DNA from: Agrypnia vestita
Lineage: Eukaryota > Arthropoda > Insecta > Trichoptera > Phryganeidae
Assembly (NCBI GenBank): GCA_016648135.1
Contig: JADDOH010023703.1
Location: 62,001-126,000 of the forward strand
Length of the DNA stretch: 64,000 nt
Direction: 5' to 3'
The notes below the pieces were generated by a model, which was given only the letters and a program-made list of their open reading frames with translations, was not told where the DNA came from and did not search any database. Position numbers and translations under genes: made by a program. Positions 43,334 through 55,445 of this stretch are shown piece by piece. Position 1 is the stretch's first letter. Each line of letters opens with the position of its first letter.

Positions 43334-44723
43334 CAGTAGAACCTCGTTAATTCGAAATTCGAGATACAAAAAAAAATTTGAATCGCAATGCGATTTCGAA
43401 ATTTGCTGAAAATCGTAAAACTCATGAAAAAAATGGGCTTTTGATGAAAATAAAAACAATTATAGCCCACAATCAAAAGACCATTCCCTAGCTTTATCCG
43501 GTAAGAAGAAAGCGGGGGAAAGTTGCCTGGCAAACCCGTATTACAAGCCTCAATATGATATTCCAAATAAATATATATTTTTTAGTTTAAAAAGGGTTCT
43601 TACTAGAAAAACTTCTTTTGTGTTCATTTTTTGCATCGTAACAACACACATATTTTTTGCGCACATTCTTTTGAATGTGGTCTAGCTATAATACTTTAAT
43701 TTTCAAAAATAAATAAATAATAAATGTTGCTAAAAAACCTAAAATAATCCTATTTACATAATCCGGGATATTCGGAGTCTTTTTCAGGATGAAACCACCT
43801 GCAGAAAGTTCTCGCGGACATTAAGCATTTTGTCAATATCTTTACAATTTTTTTAAAAACATCTTATAATCAATTGTACTTTTTGTCGGGTTGTTTTTAT
43901 GGCAAATTGTAAAGAATATTAACAAAAAATATATAAGTAAATAATGACCATTTCTGGCTTGCAAAATGGCGCGGCAGCCGTTGCGATTTTTGCGCCTGCG
44001 AATAGCTGACAGTAAAAGGAATACAGCTACTAAAAAGGGTCATTAGTTAAATGTTGAAAATATTGACATTCAGTAATAGTTTGCCCCTTTTTACATTACT
44101 TCATTACTAACGTAATATGTACTCGCTCGAGCCAGAAACGAAAGATGCCCCAAACACGAAAGAGCCCTCTTTGAAATTACAAAATTTATCTTATATTGAC
44201 TTTTTTCATTTGTGAAGGAAAGAGGAAATTTTGCTCTCACATTTCAATGAATGTAGAGTTGAATTTTCTAAATATTTTGATGTAAAACCTGGGGAAATGA
44301 AAATATTCTTAAATATTCTTGTAAGTTGCGCGAAATATTTATATGGGAATCTATGGAGATGAAACAAGATTTCAACTTTTCGGTGTAAACAGCGGAAAAA
44401 CAAGGAATGTAAAACTGTATTATGCTAATATGAAGATTGCGACTTTATATTAATAAAATACCCAATATTGACATATTTTTTCTTCCCATGTGTGGAAAAA
44501 ATCAGAATATTTTTTTCAATTTTGTTAAGATTTCAAAAAAAAATTGAATTGTATAAACTAAAATGCATTGATTAGTAGGGCAAGGGGCTAAAAATTATTT
44601 CGAATCACCAATTATCGGGGTTGATTTGCTATGAAATTAACATTTTGGGACTTGTGGGTTTAAACAATTTTGAATTATGGCGAATTTCGAATTATCGGGA
44701 TTCGAATTAATGGGGTTTAACTA
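43334..44723. mobile_element. pogo-like non-autonomous element
   Basis: Left CAGTAGAACCTCGTTAATTC and right (other strand) TAGTTAAACCCCATTAATTC, flanked by TA (43332-43333, 44724-44725). 1390 bp. The right third matches 53990-54130 and 29470-29641 (AATTATCGGGGTT, TTTGGGACTTG). No transposase. A short palindrome CCAGGCCGTTGTGTATACACAATGCAGGCC-like lies upstream near 43250 and is not part of it. Confidence 0.8.
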
Positions 44724-44725
44724 TA

Positions 44726-47700
44726 TATCATTTTGCAAGGTGTTTTAATTCATAAACTGTCAAGAACCCAGAAAAATTCCAAATCGACAGGCTAGGGCCA
44801 GAGATTTTCTGAATTTTTTGTGATTTTTCTTTTTACGAAAAAACCATGAAAACATGCGTATATTAAAAAAAACATACATAATCATAATTTTTTATAGTAA
44901 GTGTCGTAATGCCATGATTTTTTAATCATTCAAGTAAAAAAAAAAAATCTTTTTTTGAATTCCGATAATGTTGCTAGCGTAACATTTTCCGAAAAATAAA
45001 AATTAATTTTTATTTGTTTATTAGAGACAACACTACTATTATTTTTTGTTGTATTTAGTATTTTGTTGCATGGCACGGCACACAAAGGAACATCGCACTC
45101 ATAACACATAAATATGATATACTTTCACACACGCACATATTTCAAATAAACACAACATAATTGCGTGTATTTTTGTTAATAAATCACTATTAGTTTTCAA
45201 TTGAATCATAAACCAACAAAAACTGACAAACATAGCAAAACATATCGTATACATTTGTGTATACGTGTACAAATAAATCGAAAATCGAAAAAAATAAATC
45301 ATATTTCCCGCGCACTCTGTGCGTGACCTTGAATGACGGGATATATGAATTTCGATTTACACAACACGCGTGCCGGGCGCCATCTACACTTTCCTATACG
45401 ATTTTGACGGCAGAAAAACTTTGATTTTGATAGTTGATTTAAGCTATAATCGGCAATGTTTTTGAGTTGAAAATGGAACGACAGGTCACCACGGGATTTC
45501 TCTACTGGGAAAAAATGACATTTTTTAAATTCGGTACGCCGTCGAGAAATAATTAATTACGTGCCCGTCGGATATATATGCGTCCGTGGCCCCTGGGGAC
45601 AGTCGCGCTCCGCCGCACGGGTGCGCCCTGGCCCCAAGCTCATTAAAGGATGTAATACAATAATAAAATAAATTTTCATCAAAAATGTTGTGAAATTCGT
45701 TTGACTCGAACACACTCGAAATTAAGCGTTTGTTTCAAATATTTAAAGGTATTATACTCTAGACTTAATATTTATTAACCATTTTTTTAAATCTTTCTTT
45801 TTCTTTTCGACGTAAATAAAATTTAAACTATTTCATATATTTTGAATTAAAACTGCTAATGGCTTCAAATGTGTCTATTTTTCTACTGGATTTGTTAAAT
45901 GGTCACATAGTAAAATGTGAAACTGTAAAGATATATGTGCTAAGCTGTTAGAAATGTATACATATTAATGAAATCTCAAGTTATCAATTTCGTAAGTTAA
46001 ATGATTCCGATTAGGTACTATTAATATTAAAACAGAATATTATTATAGATATTTTCGCTTTCAGAAGTATAATCAACTATATGTAAAGTAATCAATTAAA
46101 ATCACTTACTCATTTTAGGTTCTTGTATTCGAGTGCTGTGCGCTAAGTACTAAGATTTTAAGAAACTAATCGAACAACATTGGGTATGAATATTTAGCAA
46201 TAACTACTACGGAACGTAGTGAATTAAACGTGCATAATATACATTTAAATAAAGTTTTAATGTGGTTTTGATTTGAAAGTTACATCAAGTTCGTGATGTT
46301 CAAAAATTTAATTTTATTATTGCACTTGCAACATCACAAATAATCAGGATATCCCCAATTAATGAATGGTGTTTTTTTCTTTACCAAGCAAATGAAATGT
46401 TTGTACAGTGTTGATCAACAACAGTAAAATAAATGTTGAATGAAATATACCTTTATTAGTTGAGATAACTTACATCAATATCTCTGATTTAAAAGAACAA
46501 TATTGATGAAACTTCTTCCTTTTAAAACAAACTGCCTTTTTTCAAAAAAATGATATTCAATGTTGTTTTGATTTGAATTTGCATACAATCCCAATTATAT
46601 TTCTCACTCTATGCAAATGTGTTAATTAAGAAGTACAAAATCTTGTAATGCAATATTTCGCATACATAATTGAATATTAAGTAACTTTAATTAAGTAATT
46701 GATTATTAATAACTTTTAATTAATGTTTTTAAATGTTTGGAAGTTAGTAAATTCACATGTTATGGTAAAATATTGTTCTGTCTAAATTAGAAGTAAACAC
46801 ATGCAAATGCAGTTTAGAAATGTTAGAAATTTTAAATATTAATTGCTTAAATAATGTACCTACGTATTAAATTAAGGCTAATATTCATAGAATACATACT
46901 TTTTGTTTGCTGTCATGTATTTTTTCTGTTGAATCTTCCTTTTGAAAATTTTGATGTACAATAGGAAGATAGTGTCATTTTTTGATGTTTTTAATGTTTC
47001 AAGAATATACATAAAGTAGAATTCACAAATAGGGATTACATAACATGGAATGGATGATATCTGCCACATGATCTGCCACTGCCTCACTGTTAAATGTTAG
47101 TTGATTGTAAGTTAGACAAAAAAATATATGTAAAATTAGGCATATTTGTAATAAATTTTGATTGCGTTTTTCCGCATAATTTGTATGTACTTAAATTTGT
47201 TTCAGAATCTATGCTAATTAAAAAAAATTTTTTGAATTTTCTTTCACTATAATATTGTTTAATAATATATAATCATAATAATATTAATTAAGATAAATTA
47301 TAGAAGTATCACAGAGACAACGCTAAAAATTCTGTGAGACTTGTGTAATTTATCTAAATTAATAATCATCCCTCTGTGAACAAAAATCCAGGAATTGTGC
47401 TCTCAGAACATATAAAAATACTGTTTATATTCAATATTGTTTACTATTATTTGTTTCTTGATTTTCTAAAAGGGCAATACTCGGTTAACATTTATATGAA
47501 GTAATTTGATGAGAAATAGTTGATTAATGTAAAATAAATAAATAGACTGTTACCCATGATTTATAACAATTTATTTTTAACCAATTGCTCTCTAACTGTT
47601 TCAGTAGGACTTTATTATAGTTTTGATTGTAGCATAAGTAGTAGATAATAAAAATTCAACATACTTATTATATAATTCCTTTTTTATTTATCAATTATTT

Positions 47701-48923
47701 TACTAATGCACATTGGGTTTTTGGGAAACAATTATAATATTATTGTAGCTTATCATTTTTGCATAATGTAGTGGCCCCATTTGTAAATATTTATAAAATT
47801 GCTATCAAAAACTTTTTTGTTGTGTTAAATAATTTTTTACCTTTAGTATTAATAAAACATAGTTTTAGCCAGGTATATTTGTTCCACTTAGTTACATATT
47901 CATAATCATTATTTCACCTAAAAATATTTTATTATTATACAGTTTAAAATTATTCAATCAATGTATTATATAATATATCTATGTAAAAGCATTGTGAGTA
48001 ATAGAAGACAACTTGTTTTATTTCATCATAACAAACCCTTTCTACCATCTTCAAGAAAGTAAGTCAATCCAAAATTAATATTTCTCAAACTCCTATGTAA
48101 CCTCTGGAAAAAGAGGTCTATTTTTGGATTTTTTTGTGATTTACTGAATCATATTAAAAAAATTAGTTTTTTGACTTATGCAAAAGTATGTCAAAAAGAA
48201 CACAACATAATTTTTTCATAATTAAATTTTATAAAATTGTGGACTGCAGCAGTGCGACGGAGGTAGTCGATTTGAAAGGTGGTTGGCCTACAGCTAGCAA
48301 CATAAATGCTGTAATTTTTGGTTTAGAAAAAGATTTGTTTATTTTCTTTACCTAAAGAAATATGTAGGCATTTTTGAAAGTAATGATTTTTGATGAAATG
48401 GCAGATTTTAAAAAATAAAATCGATTATTTTTATTTGTATGTGTAATTCTTCAGGAGATTTAACTTTTTACATATTGTTAAAATTTAAAGTAAATTGGTT
48501 AGTGTTCTACTGCCAGCCAACTTTAAAAATGCTGTTTTAAGAAAAACACATATAAAGTTTTGAATGTTGATATTATTAGATTAAGGAGTTATACACCCTT
48601 GAAATTTTAATTTTTTTTTTTTGGCTAATTAGATCGTTTATACTTTTAAGAATATTTTAAGCGTTTAATTATTAAAAAATTCCTAATATTAGTGATGTTA
48701 TAGTAATTAACAGTGAATGCGTCAAAGTTGTCTCGAAACTCGGATAGAAATTGAACCATAATGAGGTTCCGAAGCCTTTTAATAAAGGATATATGTAATT
48801 TAGTTCTTCTGAAGAGTTTTGGATGCTATAAATAACTTAGGTAACTTTGTTGTCATGGATGCTAAATCCCTTTATATATTATATTTCTATATTATGGGTA
48901 CACAAAGTTGAAACTAGTTTTTA
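44726..48923. other. Gene-free AT-rich stretch of about 4.2 kb
   Basis: No reading frame with recognisable content, no terminal repeats and no transposon domain were seen. The only GC-richer patch is 45535-45650 (CGTCGGATATATATGCGTCC, GCGCCCTGGCCCCAAGCTCA), which could be a small MITE, but I found no inverted ends. Confidence 0.5.
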
Positions 48924-50191
48924 CAGGGTGGGCCAAAATTTTTTGCAAATAGCAACACTTGATTTCTAGAAAACCTTTAAAGGGAGGGGCGCGCGGGTGA
49001 CATGTAACTATGCGTCGGTTCATGCGATTTTAGTCACAATGGAGCGCTTTACGGGACAACAGCGAGCGTTTTGTGTGAAATAATTTTACAAAAATAACGA
49101 TTCCTACATTACTGTACGAGGCATGTTTACGATTGAATACGGATTACGCCGTGAAAGTGAGTGTCCAAGTGTTAATTTAATCAAAGCTTGGGTCAAAAAG
49201 TTCGAGCAGACTGGTTCCACAACGAATACATATTAAACAAACAGGGTGGCCATGTTCAAGAAGAAGCGATGAGAACATTCGGGAAGTTGCAATTTCCGTA
49301 AGGAACGATCCAGAATCATCTACGCATAAGTGTTTGGCGGCTCTGGCAATTCCAAGAGCAACTCTAATTTTGCATCTGGACCTCAAACTGCACCCGAACA
49401 GGCTTCAAATTGTGCAAGAAATGAAATCAAACGATTACATTCAAAGTAAGTTATTGGCTGACACTATGCTAGAGCCTTGAGAATGAATTGTTATGAGGCC
49501 CACATTCACATCAACAGGCACGTCAATAAGCACAATTGTCGATATTGGAGCAGGGAAAACCCTCGTTTCAAACACCAAAAGCCACTTCATTAGCTTTAAA
49601 TGACAGTATGGGCTGCCATATCAGCAATTGGTCCGTATTTCTTTAAAAATAATTAAGGAAATAACGTAACTGTGAATACATAAAGATGTTGCGAGAGTTT
49701 TTGATACCACATTTACCTGAATTTGAAGGGCACAACAGCAGGACCTGGATGCAACAAGATGGAGCAACATCCCATATGTCAAACATGACTTTACCAGTCG
49801 TCCAAGAAATGTTTCCAAACAAATTAATTTCTCGCAAAGGTGATATCCCATGGCCTCCGAGGAGCCCGGACCTTACACCTTCCGATTTTTTCTTGTGGAG
49901 ATACCTCAAAAGTCGAGTATACCTTAATAAACCGACGACAATAACCCAATTAAAACAAAATATCCGCGACGAGATAGTCGCGATTCCCCGCAGTATGTGT
50001 CAGAGTTTTTCAAAGTTTGCATAGTCGATTGCAGGAGTGACAAGACTGACACACGGGCACACCTTGATAATTTCGCTTTTAAAAAAATTGCTTTAGATGT
50101 TTGTTACGTTGAATATATAAATTAACAAAATAACATTTGTAGTTTTATTTCTATTCATGTTTCAAAAGTGAAAATTTTTTGGCCCACCCTG
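48924..50191 (+). mobile_element. DD41D (rosa-type) Tc1/mariner element
   Basis: The 1268-bp element starts CAGGGTGGGCCAAAATTTTT and its reverse complement ends it (TTTTTTGGCCCACCCTG), with TA on both sides (48922-48923, 50192-50193). A decayed transposase occupies the middle. Confidence 0.92.
49039..50024 (+). pseudogene. DD41D transposase, inactivated
   Basis: Begins MERFTGQQRAFCVK, then a TAA stop, and continues FYKNNDSYITVRGMF and AWVKKFEQTGS (HTH/DNA-binding part). The middle has frameshifts: YEAHIHINRHVNKHNCRYWS near 49492 corresponds to the first catalytic block, where family members have DEAHF, so Asp has become Tyr (TAT at 49492-49494). The C-terminal 112 codons are open: RTWMQQDGATSHMSN (second Asp), PPRSPDLTPSDFFLWRYLKS (third). 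Counting residues, 41 lie between the last two aspartates, which is the rosa-type DD41D spacing. Inactive. Confidence 0.88.
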
Positions 50192-50311
50192 TATTAGAAT
50201 CAAAATATTCTTTCGGTTGGTTGTGTGATACAGTAGTGTACGTATCATTATTCGGTTAGTTGTGTGATAAAGTAGTGAATCATATTTTATTTTTTAATAT
50301 AAAATATTAAA

Positions 50312-50484
50312 ATGTCGAAACGAGTAGCTTTGGATGCAAAAGGCAGCCAAGCGCGCTGCAATTTACTGAAAAGTTGGATTCTCTCAACAGGAAACTAGAG
50401 GCCAGGAAATTGAAAAGAGCAGCTCAAAAGGTATCAGAGAATATCACAGCGATAATAGAAGATCTCATTAATCGCAGATTAAGG
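50312..50484 (+). pseudogene. Unknown two-exon locus, block 1 (one frameshift)
   Basis: ATG at 50312 opens MSKRVALDAK, but the frame closes at a TAG near 50396. A shift by one base in the AAAA run near 50338 enters a frame with RQPSALQFTEKLDSLNRKLE, ARKLKRAAQKVSENITAIIE and DLINRRLR, ending at AGG|GTAATT, a plausible donor. The charged heptad-like content suggests an alpha-helical coiled coil. Joined in phase 0 to 51170-51337 this gives a short protein that I cannot name. The shift means a pseudogene, an assembly error or a different start. Confidence 0.4.
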
Positions 50485-51169
50485 GTAATTAAAAAAAATA
50501 TTTAACTTTAAGTCGCTGATGTAGTATTTTTTCTTCTTTTGCGTTTTTCTTGAAACTACTTTTTTCAAATCGATGTACACAATATCTCCCGATCTACACG
50601 ACCGATTTGGTTGAAATTTACAACAGTTATTTTTCATAATATTATCCAAAGTGTGACGTGGGCTTTTTTTGATTGGGTATCATGTTCAAAAGTTATACAT
50701 TTTTTAAACTCAGAATTTGAAGGCAAATTAGATTCGCTTTTTCAAACAGCCGTCAATTCTACAAAAAAATGATTCCCTACATCAAACTACAACTATTACC
50801 CTTTTAAATGAGAAAAAAATTGTTTTTGTGTTTTAGACAATGCCTAGCAGAGAAATCAAGTACATCATCAGCGAGGATTTTTAAAACAGAGCTTTACTTG
50901 TTGGCTCATATCTCTGCCAATTTTAAAAAAATTTCAATTTTTAACATTGCAAATTATTCATAAAAATTCTGTGTTTTGTGTGTAAAATAAATATTATTTT
51001 ATTATGTATATTTAATGACTGCGTTAAAAAAAGTTTTTTTTATACCTATTTTTCTGAACGCCGAGGTGGCATAATCCCTTAACTATTGACATTTTTCTGT
51101 CTGTCTTTCTTTAGTCTGCAATTGTAGTACCATAAAGTTGCCCTGTAACAGTAAAATCATCCTTTCCAG

Positions 51170-51337
51170 CAAGATTCATCCTCTTTGTCTTTTCTCGCAG
51201 AATTTAAGCTCGAGCGAGGCTATTTCGCTGCGTCGCTGAATAAGCGACCGGAGAGCTTGATCTATATCGACCTCAACACAAAAGTGACAATCAGGGCCCA
51301 CAATAATGTCCAGAACTTGCACTATCTGCATAATAAG
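51170..51337 (+). CDS. Unknown two-exon locus, block 2
   Basis: Preceded by CATCCTTTCCAG, a good acceptor, it reads QDSSSLSFLAEFKLERGYFA, ASLNKRPESLIYIDLNTKVT, IRAHNNVQNLHYLHNK and ends AAG|GTCAGA. 56 codons, phase 0 at both ends, GC-richer than its surroundings and with no transposon motif, so it looks like a genuine host exon. It follows block 1 (50312-50484) by a 685-base intron. A following exon would be needed but I did not find one before the RTE fragment at 51547. Function unknown. Confidence 0.45.
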
Positions 51338-51546
51338 GTCAGAGTTCGAGGATATATATATTACGATATATATCACAATATTTATGGCTCGATTTTTATT
51401 TTTGATATATATCCAAGAAAACTTTCTGCAAATGTTAATAGATGTCGCTAGTTGTATTTTAAAAAATGCTACGGTTATTTTTCAGTTTCATATAATCCGT
51501 TTTTTATTTCACACAAAGAAACAAACACCCATAACACTACATTAGA

Positions 51547-51905
51547 AAGAGCAACTTTTATAGAGCTACTATTTCACACGTTGTCTTATTTTCCTTCTCG
51601 ATTACCATCATTTTCGCTCCTACATTCATACATTCCAGTTCTTTCACACAATTATCCATACACAAGTTGAATGGCCATGGAGACATTATGCAACCCTGTT
51701 TGACACCTTTTGTAACATCAAACCATGGTATCAATGATCCATTTATTCTTACACACGCAGTACTTCCCTCGTAAAGGGATGCAATTGCGTCTATAAATTT
51801 TCTGTTCACCTTGTAACCTTCCATAACCTTCCTCTCATAACTCTACCATAAGCCTTTTGCAGATCTACGTAAAGACTACTATCAAAGGCAATAAAACATT
51901 ATAAA
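51547..51905 (-). pseudogene. RTE-like LINE reverse transcriptase fragment
   Basis: On the - strand: SLYVDLQKAYGRVMRG (the D of the first catalytic block is present), IDAIASLYEGSTACVRINGS, then FDVTKGVKQGCIMSPWPFNL. It corresponds to the same segment as 8480-8590 and continues a little upstream of it. It stops before the YADD box. Confidence 0.85.
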
Positions 51906-51940
51906 ATCAGACTATTCGCAGATGATAATATTAATAGCTA

Positions 51941-52135
51941 AGTAGCTTGTTGGTCTTGTGGTTAGGATTCTCGCCTCTTGATCCAAAGGTTGCGGGTTCG
52001 AACATCACTCCAGACCAGCAAGTTAGTCCTATTTTCGTAGCACAAGCGTTTAGCTTAGTTTGAAAATAGTAATAATACTGATGTGACACATATTCCATGT
52101 TCGCATCTATATTTTTTTTAAGAAAAAAAAAATAC
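51941..52135 (+). repeat. tRNA-derived SINE, copy 2
   Basis: The better preserved copy: A box TGGTCTTGTGGTTAGGA at 51951 and B box GGGTTCGAACATC at 51994, then the body GCAAGTTAGTCCTATTTTCG and an A-rich tail. The A-box region resembles tRNA-Glu. See 268-452. Confidence 0.85.
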
Positions 52136-52384
52136 ATTTCATGTGAAGAATATAAATGAAGACATTCAAAATGTATGTATGATTGAAAAGTAATAAGAAA
52201 TACACCTGTTAAGTTTTTGCTACTAGCTATGAGACACTATATATTCTTAAAAATCCTTACTACCTATCTTTACAAATAGTGATGTCACAGCTTCATAGAT
52301 CAGTGCCTTACTAACTTCTTTCAAAAAAATATTATGTCTGTCGTCCCTTCCGATGTTCCAATTTTTACTCCCTTTATATTAACT

Positions 52385-52690
52385 CGTGGCTTTTGCTTGC
52401 TTGCCGTCAACAAAAACTTAGGATCAATTTTTGACCCTTTTCCCGTGATCCAATCGAGTTGAAACTTGGCAAGTAGACTCGTGGCGACGATCAAGAAGAT
52501 CTATCAAATTTAATCTTCAAAGCATGAAGTGTCTTATCAAAGCTCAAAACATCTGACATTTTAGAAATATATTAAATTACTGTAAGTTTAGTGTTATGTT
52601 ATATGTTTTAATTCATCTTTAATTGTTGTTGTATTTTACAAAGAAAGGGAGTATAATAAAAACATGGTTTTTATGGGTTACTTTTTTATA
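52385..52690 (-). repeat. Dispersed repeat, inverted copy of 11640-12175
   Basis: Contains GATCCAATCGAGTTGAAACT, GATCAAGAAGATCTATCAAA and TTTACAAAGAAAGGGAGTAT, the reverse complements of blocks near 12100, 12055 and 11680. The middle segment of the other copy is absent here. Two small direct repeats (GAGGATTATTAATTTAT) follow at 52695-52770. Confidence 0.7.
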
Positions 52691-53073
52691 AATGAGATAT
52701 GTCGAGGATTATTAATTTATTATGTACTGAATTCGAGATTTTATCGAGGATTATTAATTTATAATGACTGAATTCGAGATATTATAGGAAACGTGATTTT
52801 GGAAGTGATACATATGTAAAATCTAGAATTCAGTAAATTTTTAAATAATAATCATTGGTGGCTCTGCATTCAACATATTTTTTTAATTCTTTGGACATTG
52901 CTGCCCTTGCTTTTATATCCCACATATTTACTACAATTTTCAGATAACTCACAAACCTACAAAACAATAACAAATTCTAGTGGGTTTTATTTTTCAGACC
53001 GCAAGGTTTAGGTTCAAATTCAAGACATTGTCACACACTTTCCCTTTATAAATTGTATATATGATACATACTA

Positions 53074-54130
53074 CTGTAAAGCCTCGTTAATTTGAAATTG
53101 AAGGGACCCAAAAAATAAATTTCGAATTAACGGGGGCTCCTTTCCTATAGGTACAAAAAAAAATCACGGTGCAATTGTGAAATTAGCCAAAAACATAAAA
53201 CTCTTGAAAAAACTTAATTTTAATTTTTAATTTTAACTTAATGTTAATTTTGTTAAATTTATGCTTATATTTGGAGAAATCACTTTGGAAATGCAATATT
53301 TATTATGTTAATGCAAAGATCGCGACATTTCGACATATTTGCTGTTCTCATTCGCGAAAAAATCTTTTTTCCATTTCCGTCACATCTGAATTTATGGAAT
53401 GCTTCTTCAATCTTCACACGAGTTTAGCTTTTGATTCCGCCTTTTTTCCGGCTCAAACCAACAATGCAGTTACTAGAAATACAATTGTCAATAAATATAT
53501 GAAACACACAAATTTTGGATAACATCTTATAAAGAAAATTAAACATTTTAATAACACAAACACAGTTATTAGGAAAAAAAAATCAAACTAAATACAAATT
53601 TAAAAATATGAAAAACAATTTAAAACGGGTTTAGGTATGAGGATTAGCGCAAACGGCGCAAACTAAATTCATTTTCAAACTAAATTCACATCAGGATTCC
53701 CCAATTTTAGGGATCGCGACACAATATGTATAGAAAAGGGACATTCCATAAGATAACGTGAATTGATTGCAAAATACGCCAAGAATCGTAAACTCACGAA
53801 AAAGACATTAATTTTGTGAAAAATGTCTGTTTTTAATATTTCAAGAAATCATTTCGAAAACGCAATGTTTATTATGCTAATACAAAGATCGCGACATTTC
53901 AAAGTACCCGATATTGACATATTTGTTGTTCTCACTTGTGAAAAAATTCGATTTTTTTTTTAAATTTGACGAAATTTAAAAAAAAATTAGAATTTCGCGA
54001 ACTAAAATGTATTGATTTATGGCGCAAAGGGCTAAATAATATTTCGAATTACGAATTATCAGGGTTAATTTACTATGAAATTTTAAAAATTTCGAATTAT
54101 GGCGAATTTCGAATTATCGGGGTTTTACTG
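53074..54130. mobile_element. pogo-like non-autonomous element
   Basis: Left CTGTAAAGCCTCGTTAATTT; right on the other strand CAGTAAAACCCCGATAATTC; TA on both sides (53072-53073, 54131-54132). 1057 bp. Shares interior sequence with 29020-29641 and the right end with 43334-44723. Contains an internal duplication: AATGTTTATTATGCTAATAC-like text occurs near 53300 and 53866. No transposase. Confidence 0.85.
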
Positions 54131-54474
54131 TACCTTTTCCATATTCCTTTATGATTTCTGATATTTTTTATTTAAAAAAAGCAAAAGACTAAATGTTGTT
54201 AATATTTTTATTTTATAAAGATTTATTTTGTTTACATTAACAATGGATAAGTGATTCAGTTTGAGCCCACCCAAGACATTGGGAAAAGTATAAATAATAA
54301 ATTATGGTGCAACCCTTCAAAATCACCAAAGATCAATATAAAATATTAAACTACAAAGTCTATTTAAACTAACCGTACATTCACCGAGGGTTATGAAGAC
54401 TTACAAACAACACTTTTTTGTTTTTTACGACGTTGAACAGTTTGAGAAATTCGTAAAATAGATTTATTTTGTCA
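54131..54474. other. 3' flank of Spcs3; nothing else seen
   Basis: AT-rich. On the - strand an AATAAA lies at 54463-54468, just after the Spcs3 stop, and others near 54235, so this is probably its 3' UTR. Confidence 0.5.
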
Positions 54475-54604
54475 TCAGACTCTCGAGTGTGTATACTCTG
54501 CAGGAAAACTGAAGGAGTGTGAACCAAAGGATGACACGCTCGGTAGAAGTCCAGCATTTGGAATAATATTCCATGATAATGTTAAGGTGACATTTTTATG
54601 ACCC
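54475..54604 (-). CDS. Spcs3: Signal peptidase complex subunit 3 (Spase22-23), last coding exon
   Basis: On the - strand, after TTGTTTTTCCAG, the exon reads GHKNVTLTLSWNIIPNAGLL, then PSVSSFGSHSFSFPAEYTHS, RV and TGA. The family C-terminus is NVTLTLSWN(V/I)(V/I)PNAG(I/L)LP...F P..Y, so NVTLTLSWNIIPNAGLLPSV is decisive; Drosophila and human proteins are nearly identical over it. The subunit is a single-pass ER membrane protein of the signal peptidase complex; this part lies in the lumen. The exon starts in the middle of a codon (phase: one base, then GGT). Earlier exons, expected on the - strand at higher coordinates (with WDK and NWNVKQLF motifs), were not found in the window. Confidence 0.9.
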
Positions 54605-55445
54605 CTGGAAAAACAACACATTTATTAATATAATACTTACTATGACATGCGATACATAAAATTATCGAAATAGAAAATTCTGCAAGCACACATGACAGAT
54701 ATTTATAGCAAGGCTGGGAAACGAGATTGCACTTGAAAGTATATGCCTCACTGTGATACAATTACATAGGTTAATGGAAATGGAAGCAGGAATAGCATTT
54801 ATTGTATAATTTAATGTAATTATTATGTGTGAACGGGTACCCATTCAGTCTTTTCAAAAATATTTTATAATTTGCCACAGAAATGATTAGGCAGCAGAGT
54901 CACTTGGCTGTATTTGGTGGTTGCAGTTAGTCTCCGTTTGGAAACAAACAACTGTGATTAATAGATCACTCTTCCGTTGGATGTTGAGAACAGTTTGATT
55001 ATTATTTTATTTTGTTAAAAAATAAGAAAAACAATATGGAGATGAGAATACAGTATGCATAAGCGATGAAGTTCCTAAGTACTAGCATGAAGATTTATAA
55101 AATTTTATTTCATTCTTGACTTGAATATACCGGAAGAAAAAATACGATCGTTAAAATATTTTAAAATTTATATTAAAATTTATTTTTTTTGTAAAATTTA
55201 TGCAAAATCAAAAATTTGTTTTACTTTACACCCCGATACAAGTTTTCCATGCCAAATAAAAAACAATAACATAATGTATTTAACTTTACAATGCTAAATA
55301 AAAATGCACATCTCCAATTCTAGTAAATATTTTGTTTTATTCAATATAATTATACAATATCATATTTTTACAAAAAAATGACAAGTTTTTTAAAATTATT
55401 CCACAGAAATATCATGTCTCAAAAAATTGTTGAGAAGATACTATA
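54605..55445. other. Spcs3 last intron, nothing recognised
   Basis: AT-rich with no gene. A possible donor (CATA|GTAAGTATTAT on the - strand near 54630) was examined but the upstream sequence does not encode Spcs3. Confidence 0.4.

Noticed and set aside
51951..52010. tRNA-like A and B boxes
   Set aside because: No acceptor or anticodon stem can be formed and a second copy with the same body exists; it is a SINE.
54600..54640. Donor-like GTAAGT on the - strand near the Spcs3 exon
   Set aside because: Sequence before it does not encode Spcs3 residues and it lies only about 25 bp upstream of the acceptor.
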